From: Otis tarda
Lineage: Eukaryota > Chordata > Aves > Otidiformes > Otididae
Reading direction: 5' to 3'
Assembly (NCBI GenBank): GCA_026413225.1
Contig: CM048553.1
Span: 45,796,001-45,860,000 of the forward strand
DNA: 64,000 nt
Positions 25,930 through 38,130 of this stretch are shown piece by piece. Below the pieces are notes generated by a model that saw only the letters and a list, made by a program, of their open reading frames with translations, did not search any database and was not told where the DNA came from. Within the stretch, counting starts at the first letter, position 1. Each line of letters starts with the position of its first letter. The position numbers were made by a program, and so were the translations under genes.

Positions 25930-26330
25930 ATAGGACTACCTCAGGCCTTTAGTAACCATCTAGTCTATCCTTCTGCACCAAGGCAGAATCAATTAGATGT
26001 AAACCATTTTTGATGGTGTGTGTTCCTAGTGTGGTCTTAGAAATCTCCAGTGACAGAGATTCAATAAGCACCCCAGGCAATCTCTGCCGGTGTCTCACAA
26101 TGTCTAGATTTAGGAAATTTAACTTTCTGGTCTAAGTGTCCCTTGCTGCAGTTGAAGTTAACTTCTCCTTGCCCTGCTTGTGGTGGAAAGACTATTCCCT
26201 GCACACCAGCAGCAGCAAGTTTGAGGGCTGCAAACCTTGTTCTTCTCAGTCCTCTGTTTTCCTTTCTCATCTCACTGAGCACTCTCTATTTGTACAATCT
26301 TTTTTAACCGGTGATGTTACTAGATGCACT
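25930..26330 (-). mobile_element. Old, diverged CR1 LINE fragment
   Basis: The plus strand keeps a degenerate CR1 outline: AACCATCTAGTCTATCCTTC, then a block like CAATAAGCACCCCAGGCAATC, then GTCTCACAATG and later CTTCTCCTTGCCC. The order and spacing match the younger CR1 copies in this window, but divergence is high. Orientation is minus. Both limits are approximate. Confidence 0.6.
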
Positions 26331-28854
26331 TCCCCTCTTGAGTCATTGCTTTCCCCTGAACTGCTGAAATACATCAAGTGCTTTTTTTGGTATGCTGTTA
26401 GACGCCAAATACAGGCCGCAGCAGCACTGCGATGCTCACAGTGTTTAATGTATGACGCTTGCTTATCAGTGTGAATCATGTGCCTCCCTTTTTTTCACCA
26501 CAGCACGGTATCATCTGTGCAGGTTAAACTGGAAACCATCACCCTTACTTAGGTCTTTCTGCAGAGCTTCTGGTGGTTGGGAAGACCAAGAACTACAGAA
26601 GTAAAATGGCCTGCGTGATCACCCTCCAGATCAGAGGCTGGGATGGGAACAGGCAAGAGGAGGTTGCTTGCTTGGTGGGAAAAGCAGGGAAACAACATGG
26701 AAATGCAAATGGCAGGCATTCAGATGAAAGCCCACAGGCTGTAGGAGTTCTCGCTGTCAGAGTTGCAGCCAGTTCCCAAACCACCCTCTTGCATCCAGCA
26801 TTTGCAGCCTGAAGAAGCCTGCTAGGTGATGATGGCTGTACAATGTCATACTGATTCAGGACCTTGTCTTGCTTGGATACGCACCTGGAGTCCTAAGGGG
26901 TGCTTTTCTGCCTTTGCTGGATTGGGATTCAGAAGTGAAACCAGCCGGCGAGGTGAACACTGCCGTACCATAGGGGCATGTCAGCCCCAACTCCCATGTC
27001 TCTCTGCTGCGCTGTTGTGCGATGCATGGCTGAGCGCAGCCCCTCCATCTCCCACTGACACAGCGCTAGGTCGAGAGGTGTGAGGCTGAACTCACAGAGG
27101 TCATGGCAATGTGATGCCAGCGCCAGCGCAGGGTCGGCATGCAGGAAAGATGCTGATGAGTGCAGGGGTGGCAGGATGGGGATGAGAAAGCAGGACCCAG
27201 AAAGCTCTGAGCATATACCTCCCCTGTTGCCAATTTCCATTTGCATTGAGAAGGCAGCTTTTTTCCTAATCATTGCCGACACGGGGCATATTTTCTATTT
27301 CCTTCTCCCTTCATGCTGCAAGGAGTGGCCCAGTCACGTAAGCTGCTCTCACTGAAAGCCAGATGACTTCGAAATGAGAAAGTCTGGGTTTGAAGAAAGC
27401 CACCTGTTATTTCCCCTTAATGCCCTATTGTTTAGCAGGCTCTGACAATGCTCGCTCCCACCAGCACAGCATCCGCGTCTGGAAGGAAAGCGTATCCGGG
27501 TGGAAAGCCATGCAAGGCTGTCATCTTGGCTGCAGAGAAACAAAAGCTCCAGGAGGCACTGCTGTCGGGAGCAGAGGGGACCTGGAGACTAGCAGCTGTC
27601 GTGCCCCGAGTGACGCTCCCTGTTCACTCACCTCCTGCCATCCGCGCTCGTTGAGGCTCTGGATATTCCCCCTCCCTCTCCTCGTCACTGACAAGCCCCC
27701 AGGGATGCTGATGCCATGCCCTCTCCTCTGCGGCGTGAACAAGCAGCTCTATTCCAAGCCTGGTTTAGTAGGAAGCTTCACGCCACTAATTAGAAAAGCT
27801 TTCAGGTTTGGTTGGGGTTCTGTTGTTCCGTTCTGTTTTGTCCCTGGAAAGCGGGTCTGCAGCAATGAGCTGGCCTCCACGCCCCCAGCAAGGTTAATTA
27901 TTTATGAATATTCCCCAGAGACCAGGACGTGTCAAAAAATGATTAAGCCAAACACTCGCCGGCTGCACCGCTCGGCGGTTGTGGCAGTTGTTCTCGCTGA
28001 TCGCTGGGAGAGCAGGATACAGCCCTTATTAAAATAGGTAGACTGCCTAATTGCTTCCTCTGGGAAAAAGGCCCTTTCAAAATCCTCATCTCTTTGGAGA
28101 ATGGCAGACCCAAAATAACTGTGTATATCTCTCTAAAAATACATACATCGGTATTTACACCACTGTAGTTAATGCATACACACTAACATGTGCACACAGG
28201 CGTCACAGAAAAGAAGGCGCAGTACAGACGTGCAAGGAGAGGAAGCCAGGCAGCTGGTTCCCTTGCGCACAGGGCTCTGAGGAGCTCTGCCTTGCTGCCC
28301 CCTTTGCCACACCACAGTGCCGTAGACCTTCTCGCCATCTGTGGTCCCATGGGCCAGCACCTTTGGGCAGGGTGCAGGAGAGAGGCTGGTCACTCTGTAT
28401 TTGCAATATATCTAAAAAAACCAGGAGCCCAGTTTACCATGTGTCTTAGAGCACTGTTATCAGTGCTTTGGCCACTGATCCATATTTCTGGGGAGGGCTA
28501 AGACTGGTGAGTGGTGTGTCCAACTCAAACCTTTATCTTCTATCAAACACTCGTATGTCCTGGACACCTGATGTGGTGCGATCAGTGTCCTGCTAGAGAG
28601 GTGAGGATGGATGAGGAGAGGATGCTGACCCAGTAACTATCTTCTGTTGTGCAGTAAATGCTGATGACAGAGGCTTCAATATGTGATGGGGATCTGTGTT
28701 GTGGGTCCATCACTGTTTTGTTATATGAACAGCGCACTTTCCTTCCCCGGACCACAGGTCTCTCCACTTCAGGACTCGATGCAGCTCCTGTTCTGATGGC
28801 TGCATGCAGCTTCTCCTCTGCCACTAAAACCAGAATGGGCTAAAAAGAGAATGG
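26331..28854. other. Intergenic DNA between two old CR1 fragments
   Basis: No gene recognised. The 215-codon frame at 27390-28037 lacks any family resemblance. Contains candidate element B at its right side. Confidence 0.55.
27880..28060. promoter_or_regulatory. Candidate conserved non-coding element B
   Basis: Contains GGTTAATTATTTATGAATATT (a homeodomain/MEF2-like cluster near 27893-27913) and AATGATTAAGCC, followed by a GC-richer segment and TTATTAAAATAGG. No repeat family is recognised. The open frame over it (27390-28037) has no protein-like features. Confidence 0.3.
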
Positions 28855-29240
28855 AGAAGACACTACAGCCATTTCTGGTCACCCCATAGGTCTGTTCATC
28901 TATGAATTTGCCTAGTTGAGCTAAACTTTGGGCACTCACATCCTCCTGTGTTAAGCAACATATTCCACCACTTGAGTACGTTTTGAGTGAAGAAACACCT
29001 TTCACTTATTTGAACCTGCCTACGGCTAGTTTCATTTAATGGCCCTTACCTCCTGCATCAGAGGAGAAAGTGGAAACCTTTTCCCATTCTCCACATTCAC
29101 ATCACTTATGACTTTATAGACCTTTAGTATCCCCCTATGTGTTTTCTCTTTTGCAGAAGAGTCCCAGAAACATCTATCAATGTCAAGTTTTATCTGCCAT
29201 TTTATTTCCCATTCCCCTTGCAACTCTTTGCATTTGGCTT
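28855..29240 (-). mobile_element. Ancient amniote CR1/L3-like LINE fragment
   Basis: The plus strand holds CAACATATTCCACCACTTGAG, a GAGTGAAGAAACACCTTTCAC block and GACTTTATAGACCTTTAGTATC followed by CCCCCTATG-like text. This is the familiar order in old amniote CR1 (L3-type) copies. The minus-strand frame at 29032-29223 reads like a CR1 ORF2 piece (…KVYKVISDVNVENGKRF…). High divergence indicates an old insertion; limits are approximate. Confidence 0.7.
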
Positions 29241-32200
29241 TTCTTTTACTACAGCTATTAACTTGAATTTTCAGAGCTAAAGAATTGGTGTATCCTGGAG
29301 CCCTAACTCATGCACACCACAAGTAACGGTCCTTCTGCCATGTTGGAGAGCCGCTTCAAAGCAGGCGGCTTTGGATCTGATTTACGATGTCCCCAAGGAG
29401 AGCTCAATCTGTAGCTCTCCTCCACAAAAAATTCCTGAAGATTTCAGAAGCAGCCAGCCCCGGTCTGCTGATTGAGTCTTGCACGTTAAAATGGAGAGGA
29501 CTCACTCCTCGTAGCTGATGCCTTTGGGAGGGGTGCAGGGCGCTGATCAACGTAACTGGATGTATGTTCAGCTTTGCTGTAGTGCAGGGATAGAGCCACG
29601 TGAGGCATGCAGGGTCTTGGCTTACTCCAGTTTTCCAAGGGAAGAGGCTACTTTCTGTACTGCCACTAGTCCATGGTATGTAAAAGCCTTAAAACGCTGG
29701 TAGCAAAGGGCAGCTGCCCATGGGTTAGGTACAAAAATAATTTGGTTTGAGCTGGAATGCAGTTCCTCTGCTCCTAGGTTTACGGCATCACATGCCACCA
29801 GAGCAAAAGGAAGATGCATTTGTGAAAGCTTATAAATAAAATGTTTTAAAAAAAGGCAGACAGCTACACTTACATGAGCTTTTGCCTCTCTTTACCGTAG
29901 CCACATCCCTTACAGGCTCGAAAGATGGGTGAGGTGAACGAGGTAAATGCTGAGCTGTGAATTCCTGAGCCACGCAGCCTGTTACTAATTACCATGATTA
30001 AATATTGACACAGTGACTGCACACAGGGCTTCCAGGCAGAGATCAGTCCCCCTCCATGGTGGCAGCAGAGAAATCCAGACAAAGAAATAGCTTCCTGAGC
30101 ACTTATATTGCAAGACCTCAATCCATCCTACAATTAACAACCCCCGGAGACTGCCAGCACGTGTGCGAGCTTGCACAGCTCTAGCAAGGAGCTGATGGGG
30201 GTCAGTAGGTTGCTGATCTGAAACCATTGCCTTTGGGATTCCCCTCGCCACAGTCTCCAGCAGCTGGTCAGGCAACTGGGATGAGGCAGCACAGTGCAAT
30301 ATGCTTTCCCATGGCAAAGAAAGGTTGTTACTCAGAGGAAGAGCAGGGTCCTCTTCCTCCGGGGAAGCTCCCAGGCAGACCTCACAGCCCTGCTTGGCCA
30401 CCTCCCTGTAGGGCTGCACAGGCTGGTAAGCCTGGTAAGTGCATCCTTCCGCACGCTCCCTCCAGCATCTTACACCCTGCTCTTTTGTGGGTCTCGGGTA
30501 ACAGATCAGGAGAAAAGCCTATAAATAAACTCATGGGATCGCCCCTATTCAGGAAACCATTTAATCACTTGTCTTGAGTTCAGAGCATCCTGCACAGGGA
30601 TGCACAAACTCACCTGACACGGGAAGATTTTGCCCAAGAAAGACTTGCCACCAAACCAGGGGAGGTTCAAGGGGAGAGGGAACAGGGGAGAGAGCCCTTT
30701 CTCCCCTCCTCTTCCCCAGCACTGCTGGTTAACATGCCAGGCTGTGTGCCCGGGGAGCAGATGCGCTGCTGCATGGTTTCCCCTCCCCATATTGTGGCCG
30801 TGTCCGGCACTGATTTTGCCCGCAGTCATTTTTTGATACAGCAGCTGACTTGGCCACAAGCGAAAAATAAAATATGATCCCTTGCATTTGCAAACTGTCC
30901 AAAGCCAGCTGTAGCCCTAAGCTCCTTTTCCTCCCCCTGAGAACAAGGAACAGTATCTGCAGAGCTCACTTGTATCCAGCATGTCCAGCCAAAATCCCAT
31001 TCCTTCTTCAGTGGATTGTTCCTCTTCATCTCTTCAAATCATACATGGCAGTCACAGAAGCCTGGGTGAACCTTCAAGCAGCAGAATATTTATGTTCTCA
31101 GCTCAAACCTGCTCCCATGCTGAGGCTTTTCATGAATGCTGCCTGTTACTTGTTTTGAGAACAGCCACTACTCATAATCTGAAGCTCTAACGGGCCTTGC
31201 TTTGTGGATGAGTTTTATTGACCTGAGGCTGGGCAGAAAAGTGCTTTCCAGGAGAATTATTTGATTTCAAAAGTGATGATAGAAGAAGTAGTGTTTGACA
31301 TTGTTACGTTTTCAGGAAAACACCATAGAAACCGGGTTGCATATTAATACAAATAGTTGCGGCGCACCAATTTCTCCATTCCCCTGGCTTCGCACTGCAG
31401 CATCCAGCAGCTTTGCTCTTGCGAGGAGAAGGCCACAGCTGAGGGAGCTGGATGGGACCACCCTGGCTCCGGCTTCTCTCCTCACTGCCCCAGGAGCGGC
31501 CAGGATGGGGGAGGAGAGGGAAGAAGTTACACTGCAGCTCCGTTCCCCGTGGGAGATCAGAAGCTGTGAAGGCAGATGGAGGCAAGGGGCCAGAGACAGG
31601 ACTAAGATACTTGCTTGTGGTGGTTTTTTATCCCATTCTGGTGCAAACCATGCTGGAGATAGCCCATGTTAGGAGCTAGTGTCAGCCCTGAAAGGCACTC
31701 ACAGTACCTCCTTATTTGGGATGAGGAGAGGAGAGGACGGGACACAATGTATTTATTATCCATCCCAGACACAATCAACAAGCTGTTAATTATCAGGCTG
31801 TAGCATACACAACCGTAGCATACATGGCTTATACGGGAAATTGTTGTTTAAACAAAATATCAAGGATGATATTCCTTTGGCTTGTGGTTTGCCTGCGCTT
31901 CAGTACGAGTCTGGTACGTTTCCAGTTAACCGGAGCTGAGCTGCTCCTCTTGGGGAGAAGCCTGACCCAGGTTTGCAGGTGGGTTAAGAGGGGGACCAGG
32001 GAAGCTGGGTCTTGCTCCCCTCCATCTCAGACTTGTCACCAGGCTCCAGAGAAGCTGCTGGGGCCGAGCAAGTTGTTCTAGCCCAGGCGTAGGTCCCACA
32101 CATCTGGCCTGATTTATTTGTTTTTAGCAACCGAGAGCTGCTCGGTGAGCAGCAGTGGGAGAAGAGCTTATCCACTGGGAATGACGGGGATGGCAATGTG

Positions 32201-35200
32201 GGAATTTGTAGGGAGGGAAACACACTTTGTCCTGATTTTTCCAGGTCCTTTTGTGGCCTTAAGAGAACCAAAAGGAGCTTCAATTCTGTTCTTCCACTTT
32301 TAATGTTATCTTAATCTTCAATAATTAAGACAGTTGTGAATTCAAGTACTTGAACATTCATTGCCATTCATGTGTAACCTCGACCTGCAGTTCAGGGTTA
32401 GCCACAACTCGGAACAAACATCCTTGTCCATAAACAAACACCAGTGAAGCATGACCAGGAGGACTGACACGCCATCATCTTAGGCAGTGGTTTGACCCGT
32501 ATTTCTTTCAGCAGTAGTTTCTTCCTTTGGTAGTCGTCGCCCCTAGTGATATGTGCACTCTCAATACTGAAGACCAGCAACTGTTACACATCCACTGAAG
32601 ACCTGAATGTGTGAGGGAGAAGGTAGCAGTTCAAATGATAGTCCCAAGCCTTGTTGCTGTTGGATCCCCGGTGACTCTTTTCCCTAGTTCCCATTTTCTC
32701 TAGCTGTATTTCCATTTCAGTTATTAAAATGAATAACAAAGAACTCCTAGCCTTATTTATGCAAATTCATAGCCAGAACTTTAATTATTAAAATAATAGC
32801 ATGGGCAATGGACAAATGTTGCCCCAGGCTATCTGTCACTTCAGAAGCCATCAGCCTAACAGAGCCAGAAGCTGGGGTTACAATAAGGCCTCTGCAGCAC
32901 ATCCACTCCTATAAACACATCGCTTTACAGCGGAGGCCTCTGTGGGTTGTCAAGGGGCAGGTTTGTATTTATGGCACTCATTGAATAAAAAGAGGGAAAA
33001 TTAATTTCCTGTTTTGAAATGAGTCTCAGTTTTATCAAAGGGAAAACTGCATCACAAAGCTGACTAGCTGCCTGCAGTTTAATGTACACAGCATTCCTAT
33101 TCAGCCATTAAGCAGATTATTCTCTGCTGGATGGATGTGTCATCCCTGTTAATGTTAATGATAGTTTCACATATGCCGTGACAGAATAAATGCCAAACTA
33201 CGTGAACCATTTACTCCCTAAAGGGAAGTGCAGCTCCTTCAAGCAACACAGGAATCTGCCAGCACAGCGATGGGAGCCTGGGAAGAGTTTTTAGCGAGAC
33301 TGAGATGTAGGGATGTTGCTTTGCCAGCTTTGGCAGCAAAGCCAACTGAAGACGTTCCCACCCATCCCGTCCCCATCCCTGTCCCCTTGTGCTGTTGTCC
33401 CCTGCTCCCCGAGTTGAAGCAACTGTAGATGAGCTGCTAACATGACTGATGTTTAAAACAGCCTTTCAGAAGAAACCAGAATCCTGGTTGCCTTCTTGGT
33501 TTTTAACCCAGCTCATTTCATAGTGCCGTTCTGCGGAGAGCTGCACCTGAGGCACCTGGAGCAGCAAACCATGGCCAGGAACGAGCGATTAGGGCAGGGC
33601 TGGCGAGAAAACTTCCTATGCTGGCTTAGGAGGGAGTAGGCGAACTGGAGGATGTGGAGTCGTGCCAGGCTGCCTGCCTTGACACACAGTGCATGTCTGT
33701 GCTACCTCCGCTCAGTGACACCGGCTCACAGAGCTGCAGGTGAGCTCTGCCCAGCTGCTGGCTTGAACAAAGTTTGGTCAGCAAGTGGCTTCTTGCCCAA
33801 GCCTTTGCCCAGGCTCTGAGGCAGGCTGCCTGGTCCTCCTGGATCAGAGCCGGGTCATTCAAGGAGCATCCCTGTCGTCTGCCCACCCAGGCACCACGGG
33901 CAGTCACATACATGTGCCAGCGCAGCGTGACAGGGGACTCCGTGACCCAGCAAATCCTGAAGACAGAAGGAAAAGGCTTCGCCAGAACATCTGTAGGAGC
34001 TCTCTATGCAACCGTAAAGCAGGACAAAAAGAGCAGGAGCTGGATGGAAACCAGCTCTCAGATTCACTGATTAAGCCGAAGAGGAGACTGGGATTTTCCT
34101 CTTTTATGAGACTCTTGTAACCACTGAGCTATGTCAGTAAAATCAGCTTAGCCATGTGCTGTCTTTTCACACAGATTGCACATCTTAGCAAGTTTATCAG
34201 TAAACAAACCCAGTAGCACTGCTTAATGCTCTGAGTGCCAACTTGCCAAGGGGCCAGATCCAGTGCGAAGGAACTAAGCTTGTCCTGCTCAGCATATTCC
34301 CAGGAGATGGAAACCCAGGGGGTCAGTGGGTGTTCCTACCTGTATCCACCTGCAGACCAGGGATACTTCCACTTGCTGCACTTTTCCACCAAACACCGTA
34401 TTTCTTTACTTTAAGAAGTAAAAAAGGTACTTCTGTTTCTGAGGTAACCTTCATGGCGTGAATGCAAGAACACGTCACGCGGCATTGAAGGAATGCAACG
34501 AGTCACAGCAGAGGAGGGAAATTAAACCAGGCTTTTGCTGCTTCTGCATAGAACCAGTCACTGGATCAAGTTGTTTTCCCCCCATGTAGGGTTTTCTTCC
34601 ATGGATGAGTCAGGCCTAATTCACATGAAGTCTCTCGTATGGTCTCAAAAGGATAGGAAAGAGAAAATAGCCAGGAGGGTCCACACTGCACATCTGGCAA
34701 GTCAAATTCTGCAAGCCCTGTTTGGCTTCCCATGTTCTCTTGCTTCTCAGGGGCTTCCCAGGGACACTCCTGATGTGTTGCCGTGGCCAAGACAGCTCCA
34801 TGCACAACATTGCTGCTCAACTCGCTGGTTGCAGACAGTGGCCGTGGCCAATGTGCCTGAGATGCTCTTCTGGCTGTCTGTGGCCTGCTGAGCCACATTC
34901 CTGCTCTGCCAGCCTGTGTTGGCTATAGCTCGCTGTAGCAGTAGAGGCAACTGCAGCTGGGAGACGGGAAGAGGACAGAGGACCTTTCAGAGGGGACTTC
35001 ATGGATAAAGGAAAGCCCCACCTTAGGCAGGAGGGGCTGTGCTGTTCATTAGGGAGGCTGTAAACTGTGACCAGTTCTTAGGGTCGACACTGGAAGTGAC
35101 AGTAGATCACGCAGCTCTGAGAGCATGCCTGTCCATCCAGAAGCATGTGGCCACCACTGTCATGAAACCCACTGGTCTGGCTACAAACAGCCAGCGCCGG

Positions 35201-35688
35201 CCAACTTTATCTGTGCAGGCTGGCTGCTGGACAAGTGAGTAATGGTTGTGCGCTCTGCTGCTACCACATGTTGTAAGACTTACTGGTCATCAGCAGCAGC
35301 AGTCACTGATGGTTAGGACTGCATGGGAGCACCACAAGACATCCCCATCCCTCTTACCTGCACTCCACACTGTCCCTCAGTGGTCACCCACAGAAACAGT
35401 TTTTCATTGTGCTCTAGTGTAACAAGGCAAAATGAGCTCGATGTGGAGACATTTGGGCTGCTTGAAATTTTTCAGGAATTGTCATCTGTTTGCTTTAATG
35501 TTAATGAGCCTGTGTACAGCTCTTTTGCCAGCATAGCTAATGCAGACATTCGTGATATCAATGGTCTTCCCCTTCTCCTTGGAATCTCTTCTCCTCTGTT
35601 ACTACGGTTAACAAATCATTTTATGGGATATTGAAGTCGCAGATTGACACTATTTAAGTAGTGCTGCATGATAAGAGTGGTAATTTTA
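29241..35688. other. Intergenic DNA, no gene seen
   Basis: No exon or recognised mobile element. Candidate element A (32690-33210) lies here. The remainder is moderately GC-rich with overlapping chance frames. Confidence 0.55.
32690..33210. promoter_or_regulatory. Candidate conserved non-coding element A (enhancer-like)
   Basis: About 500 bp without repeats or coding-like frames, rich in developmental transcription-factor motifs. It has an exact octamer ATGCAAAT (32759-32766), TTTAATTATTAAA just after it, GATA-type TTATCA, and AATTAATTT further on. The block stands out against noisier flanks. Conservation is inferred from composition only; alignment would be needed. Confidence 0.35.
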
Positions 35689-35935
35689 GAATCATAGAAT
35701 AGTTTGGGTTGGAAGGGACCTTTAAAGGCCATCTAGTCCAACCCCCCTGCAAGAAGCAGGGACATCTCCAACCAGATCAGGTTGCTCAGAGCCCCATCCA
35801 ACCTGGCCTTGAATGTTTCCAGGGATGGGGCATCCACCACCTCTCTGGGCAACCTGTGCCAGTGTTCTACCACCCTCATTGTAAAAATTTTTTTCCTTAT
35901 ATCGAGTCTGAATCTACATCCTTTTATTTTAAAGA
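35689..35935 (-). mobile_element. CR1 LINE, 5'-truncated 3' end (copy 1)
   Basis: The plus strand starts ATCATAGAATAGTTTGGG, the complement of the CR1 3' end, and continues through the conserved CCATCTAGTCCAACCCC and CTCTCTGGGCAACCTG blocks. On the minus strand it encodes the last residues of the CR1 ORF2 reverse transcriptase (…VVEHWHRLPREVVDAPS…, ending MSLLLAGGLD). It is cut off at about 35935 and has only about 250 bp. Confidence 0.93.
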
Positions 35936-37828
35936 AATGGAGGGCAGGTGATAGGCACTGACTGGAAGCTTTACTCTGCTGAGCAGTCACTGCAATGGCA
36001 AAGGAGAGCAGAGGTTCAGGGACCTGCAAGACCACATGAGCTGCCCACTGGACCTGCTGGCCTCAGTGGCAGCAGTCAGAAACATGTTATTCCTGTCTTC
36101 TGTGTAATTTCCTTGCGTGTCTAAATGTCCGATACAACAGCATGTGTCAAGCCACTGTGGGTGACTGAATGGGAGCATTTGGTCACTTTGCTTTGGTCGT
36201 ATTAACTCTCAGCAGTGTTGTCCCATTAATCCTCAGGCCTTGGCCTGGGTGAGCACAGGGACTTGCAGGCCTGGGCAGGTCCCTTGTACAAACAACCCTG
36301 CCATGGGGCCAGTGGGAGGAAAGAAACTTTATTAGGAAGGAAAACATGACTTTTATTGTTCTGAAAGAACAGTTGGTGGTGAAAGCGCCAACAGTGTGAT
36401 AACACGTACAAGTTTGTAAACCGCACAAATGGAGATGGTGACGAGTTGTGCCAAGGGTACGGGGACTTTAGCCGCAGAGCTGCAAAAGTGCCTCACACCG
36501 CAGCAAATAACCCTTTCCATTCGGTGTGCTGGCTGGACGGGTGTGGAGCACCACGGCAGCAGGCTGGTGCTTAGTCACACGGATTTTGGGTCCTGCCAAT
36601 GCTTTTTTTTTGCAAAGGCAGAAGCAGCTGAGTGAGAGGGGAGGAGAGCAGGGGTGGGCTCAGCCCCCAGAGCCCACGACGGGTGGTGCAGGACCATGCA
36701 CAGAGCGTCTCGCTGGGGGATGGTGAGGAGAAAGAAGAGGTGCAGTGATTGCCACTCAGAGGCACTTGCTACAGCCATGTTTGTGTGCGTGTTCTTCCAT
36801 CAGACACTGCTACATCTCCACATCCATTTCTGCTGCCTGCTCTGGCCAAGCCAGGCTGCACTCAGCTGTCACAAGGCCTTCTCCAGTCCCATCGCAGATC
36901 AAGCCAATCCCCTTCTCCACCAGTTTCTTGTCACGTTGCCCTCTTCCTGGTCTCAGTCCTCTCGTATCTCCTCTTTATCGTTCCCTTTCCTTGTCTCAGG
37001 CATGGCGCCAGCTCCTGAACCACAGTCCACTCTGGAGTGAGGTCTTTGACCTCCCAGATGCCTCCTCCTTGGCTCTTTCCCTCTGCCTTGAGCTGCAGCC
37101 TGCTGACCCCAAGTCCATGCCCCTGTTGCTCTGAGGCTGACTGTGCCAGCATCCCCTCTGTGAAGCCAGCAAAGTAACAGGCTGCTGCTCATTGCTTGGT
37201 TTCCACAGTAACAAAGATGGCTATTCCCCACCCGCTGTCCAAAAAAACGTATCTCCCCTATCCTAGTTTTGACCTGCTATCTCCACCACCCTTATGCTTT
37301 TCTGAAGATCCCAGCGATGGTAAGTCTATCCCTACTTTCCCTCTTGAGCTTTTCTGTGTGCTGAACCATGAAACAGGTTCCTGGTAAAACAGGGGCTGGT
37401 GGTGCACGCTTTTGCTGATCTGCTGCTGTGCTGCAATCGATCTTTTATGAGGGAGGCTGCATGGGGCCAGTTATCTAATTAGCTGCTCGGAAGCCTCAGA
37501 GAGCCCTGATGCAGCCTGGCTAGCCATTGCATTACTGGTTCTGCAGGTAGCGCCCTCCCTCCCGTTTTTGGACAAACTGCGCATTGGCAGAGCCTAAAGG
37601 AATTTAGGAAGAACCTTCCATGGTGGTTCCCAGAAAGGTGCCTCCTGCTATCCCGCAGAGCTGGAAAAACATGCACCCATGCGCTAGGGCTAGCGGGGAG
37701 GATAGTCCTGCCCCACAGTTTGAGAGGCCTCCGCAAGCATTTTGTTATCTCACTTTACATTTTCAGCTCATGGCTTGCTGCATCCATAAAACTGTCTTGC
37801 CCTCAGGGTCAGACATTTCACAGAGGTA
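35936..37828. other. Intergenic DNA between CR1 copies 1 and 2
   Basis: GC-richer intergenic sequence with several overlapping open frames of 60-130 codons on both strands, none with recognisable protein features. Confidence 0.55.
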
Positions 37829-38130
37829 AGAATCACAGAATCCTAGAGTAGTTTGGGTTGGAAGGGACCTTTAAAAGTCATCTAGTCCAACCCCCCTGCA
37901 AGGAGCAGGGACATCTCCAACCAGATCAGGTTGCTCACAGCCCCATCCAACCTGGCCTTGAACGTTTCCCGGGATGGGGCATCCACCACCTCTCTGGGCA
38001 ACCTGTGCCAGTGTTCTACCACCCTCATTGTGAAAAATTTCTTCCTTATGTCTAATCTGAATCTACCTCCTTCTGTTTTAAAACCATGACCCCTCATTCT
38101 CCCATAACAGGCCCTGCTAGTGGAAAGGGT
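37829..38130 (-). mobile_element. CR1 LINE, 5'-truncated 3' end (copy 2)
   Basis: Same family and orientation as the copies at 35689 and 40529. The terminal repeat is partly degraded (AATCACAGAATCCTAGAG), then the body is intact through CCTCATTCTCCCATAACAGG. The minus strand keeps the ORF2 C terminus ending MSLLLAGGLD. The 5' limit near 38130 is approximate. Confidence 0.92.

Noticed and set aside
27390-28037. 215-codon plus-strand open frame
   Set aside because: No protein-like pattern. The most ordered part of the DNA is AT-rich motif sequence better explained as non-coding.
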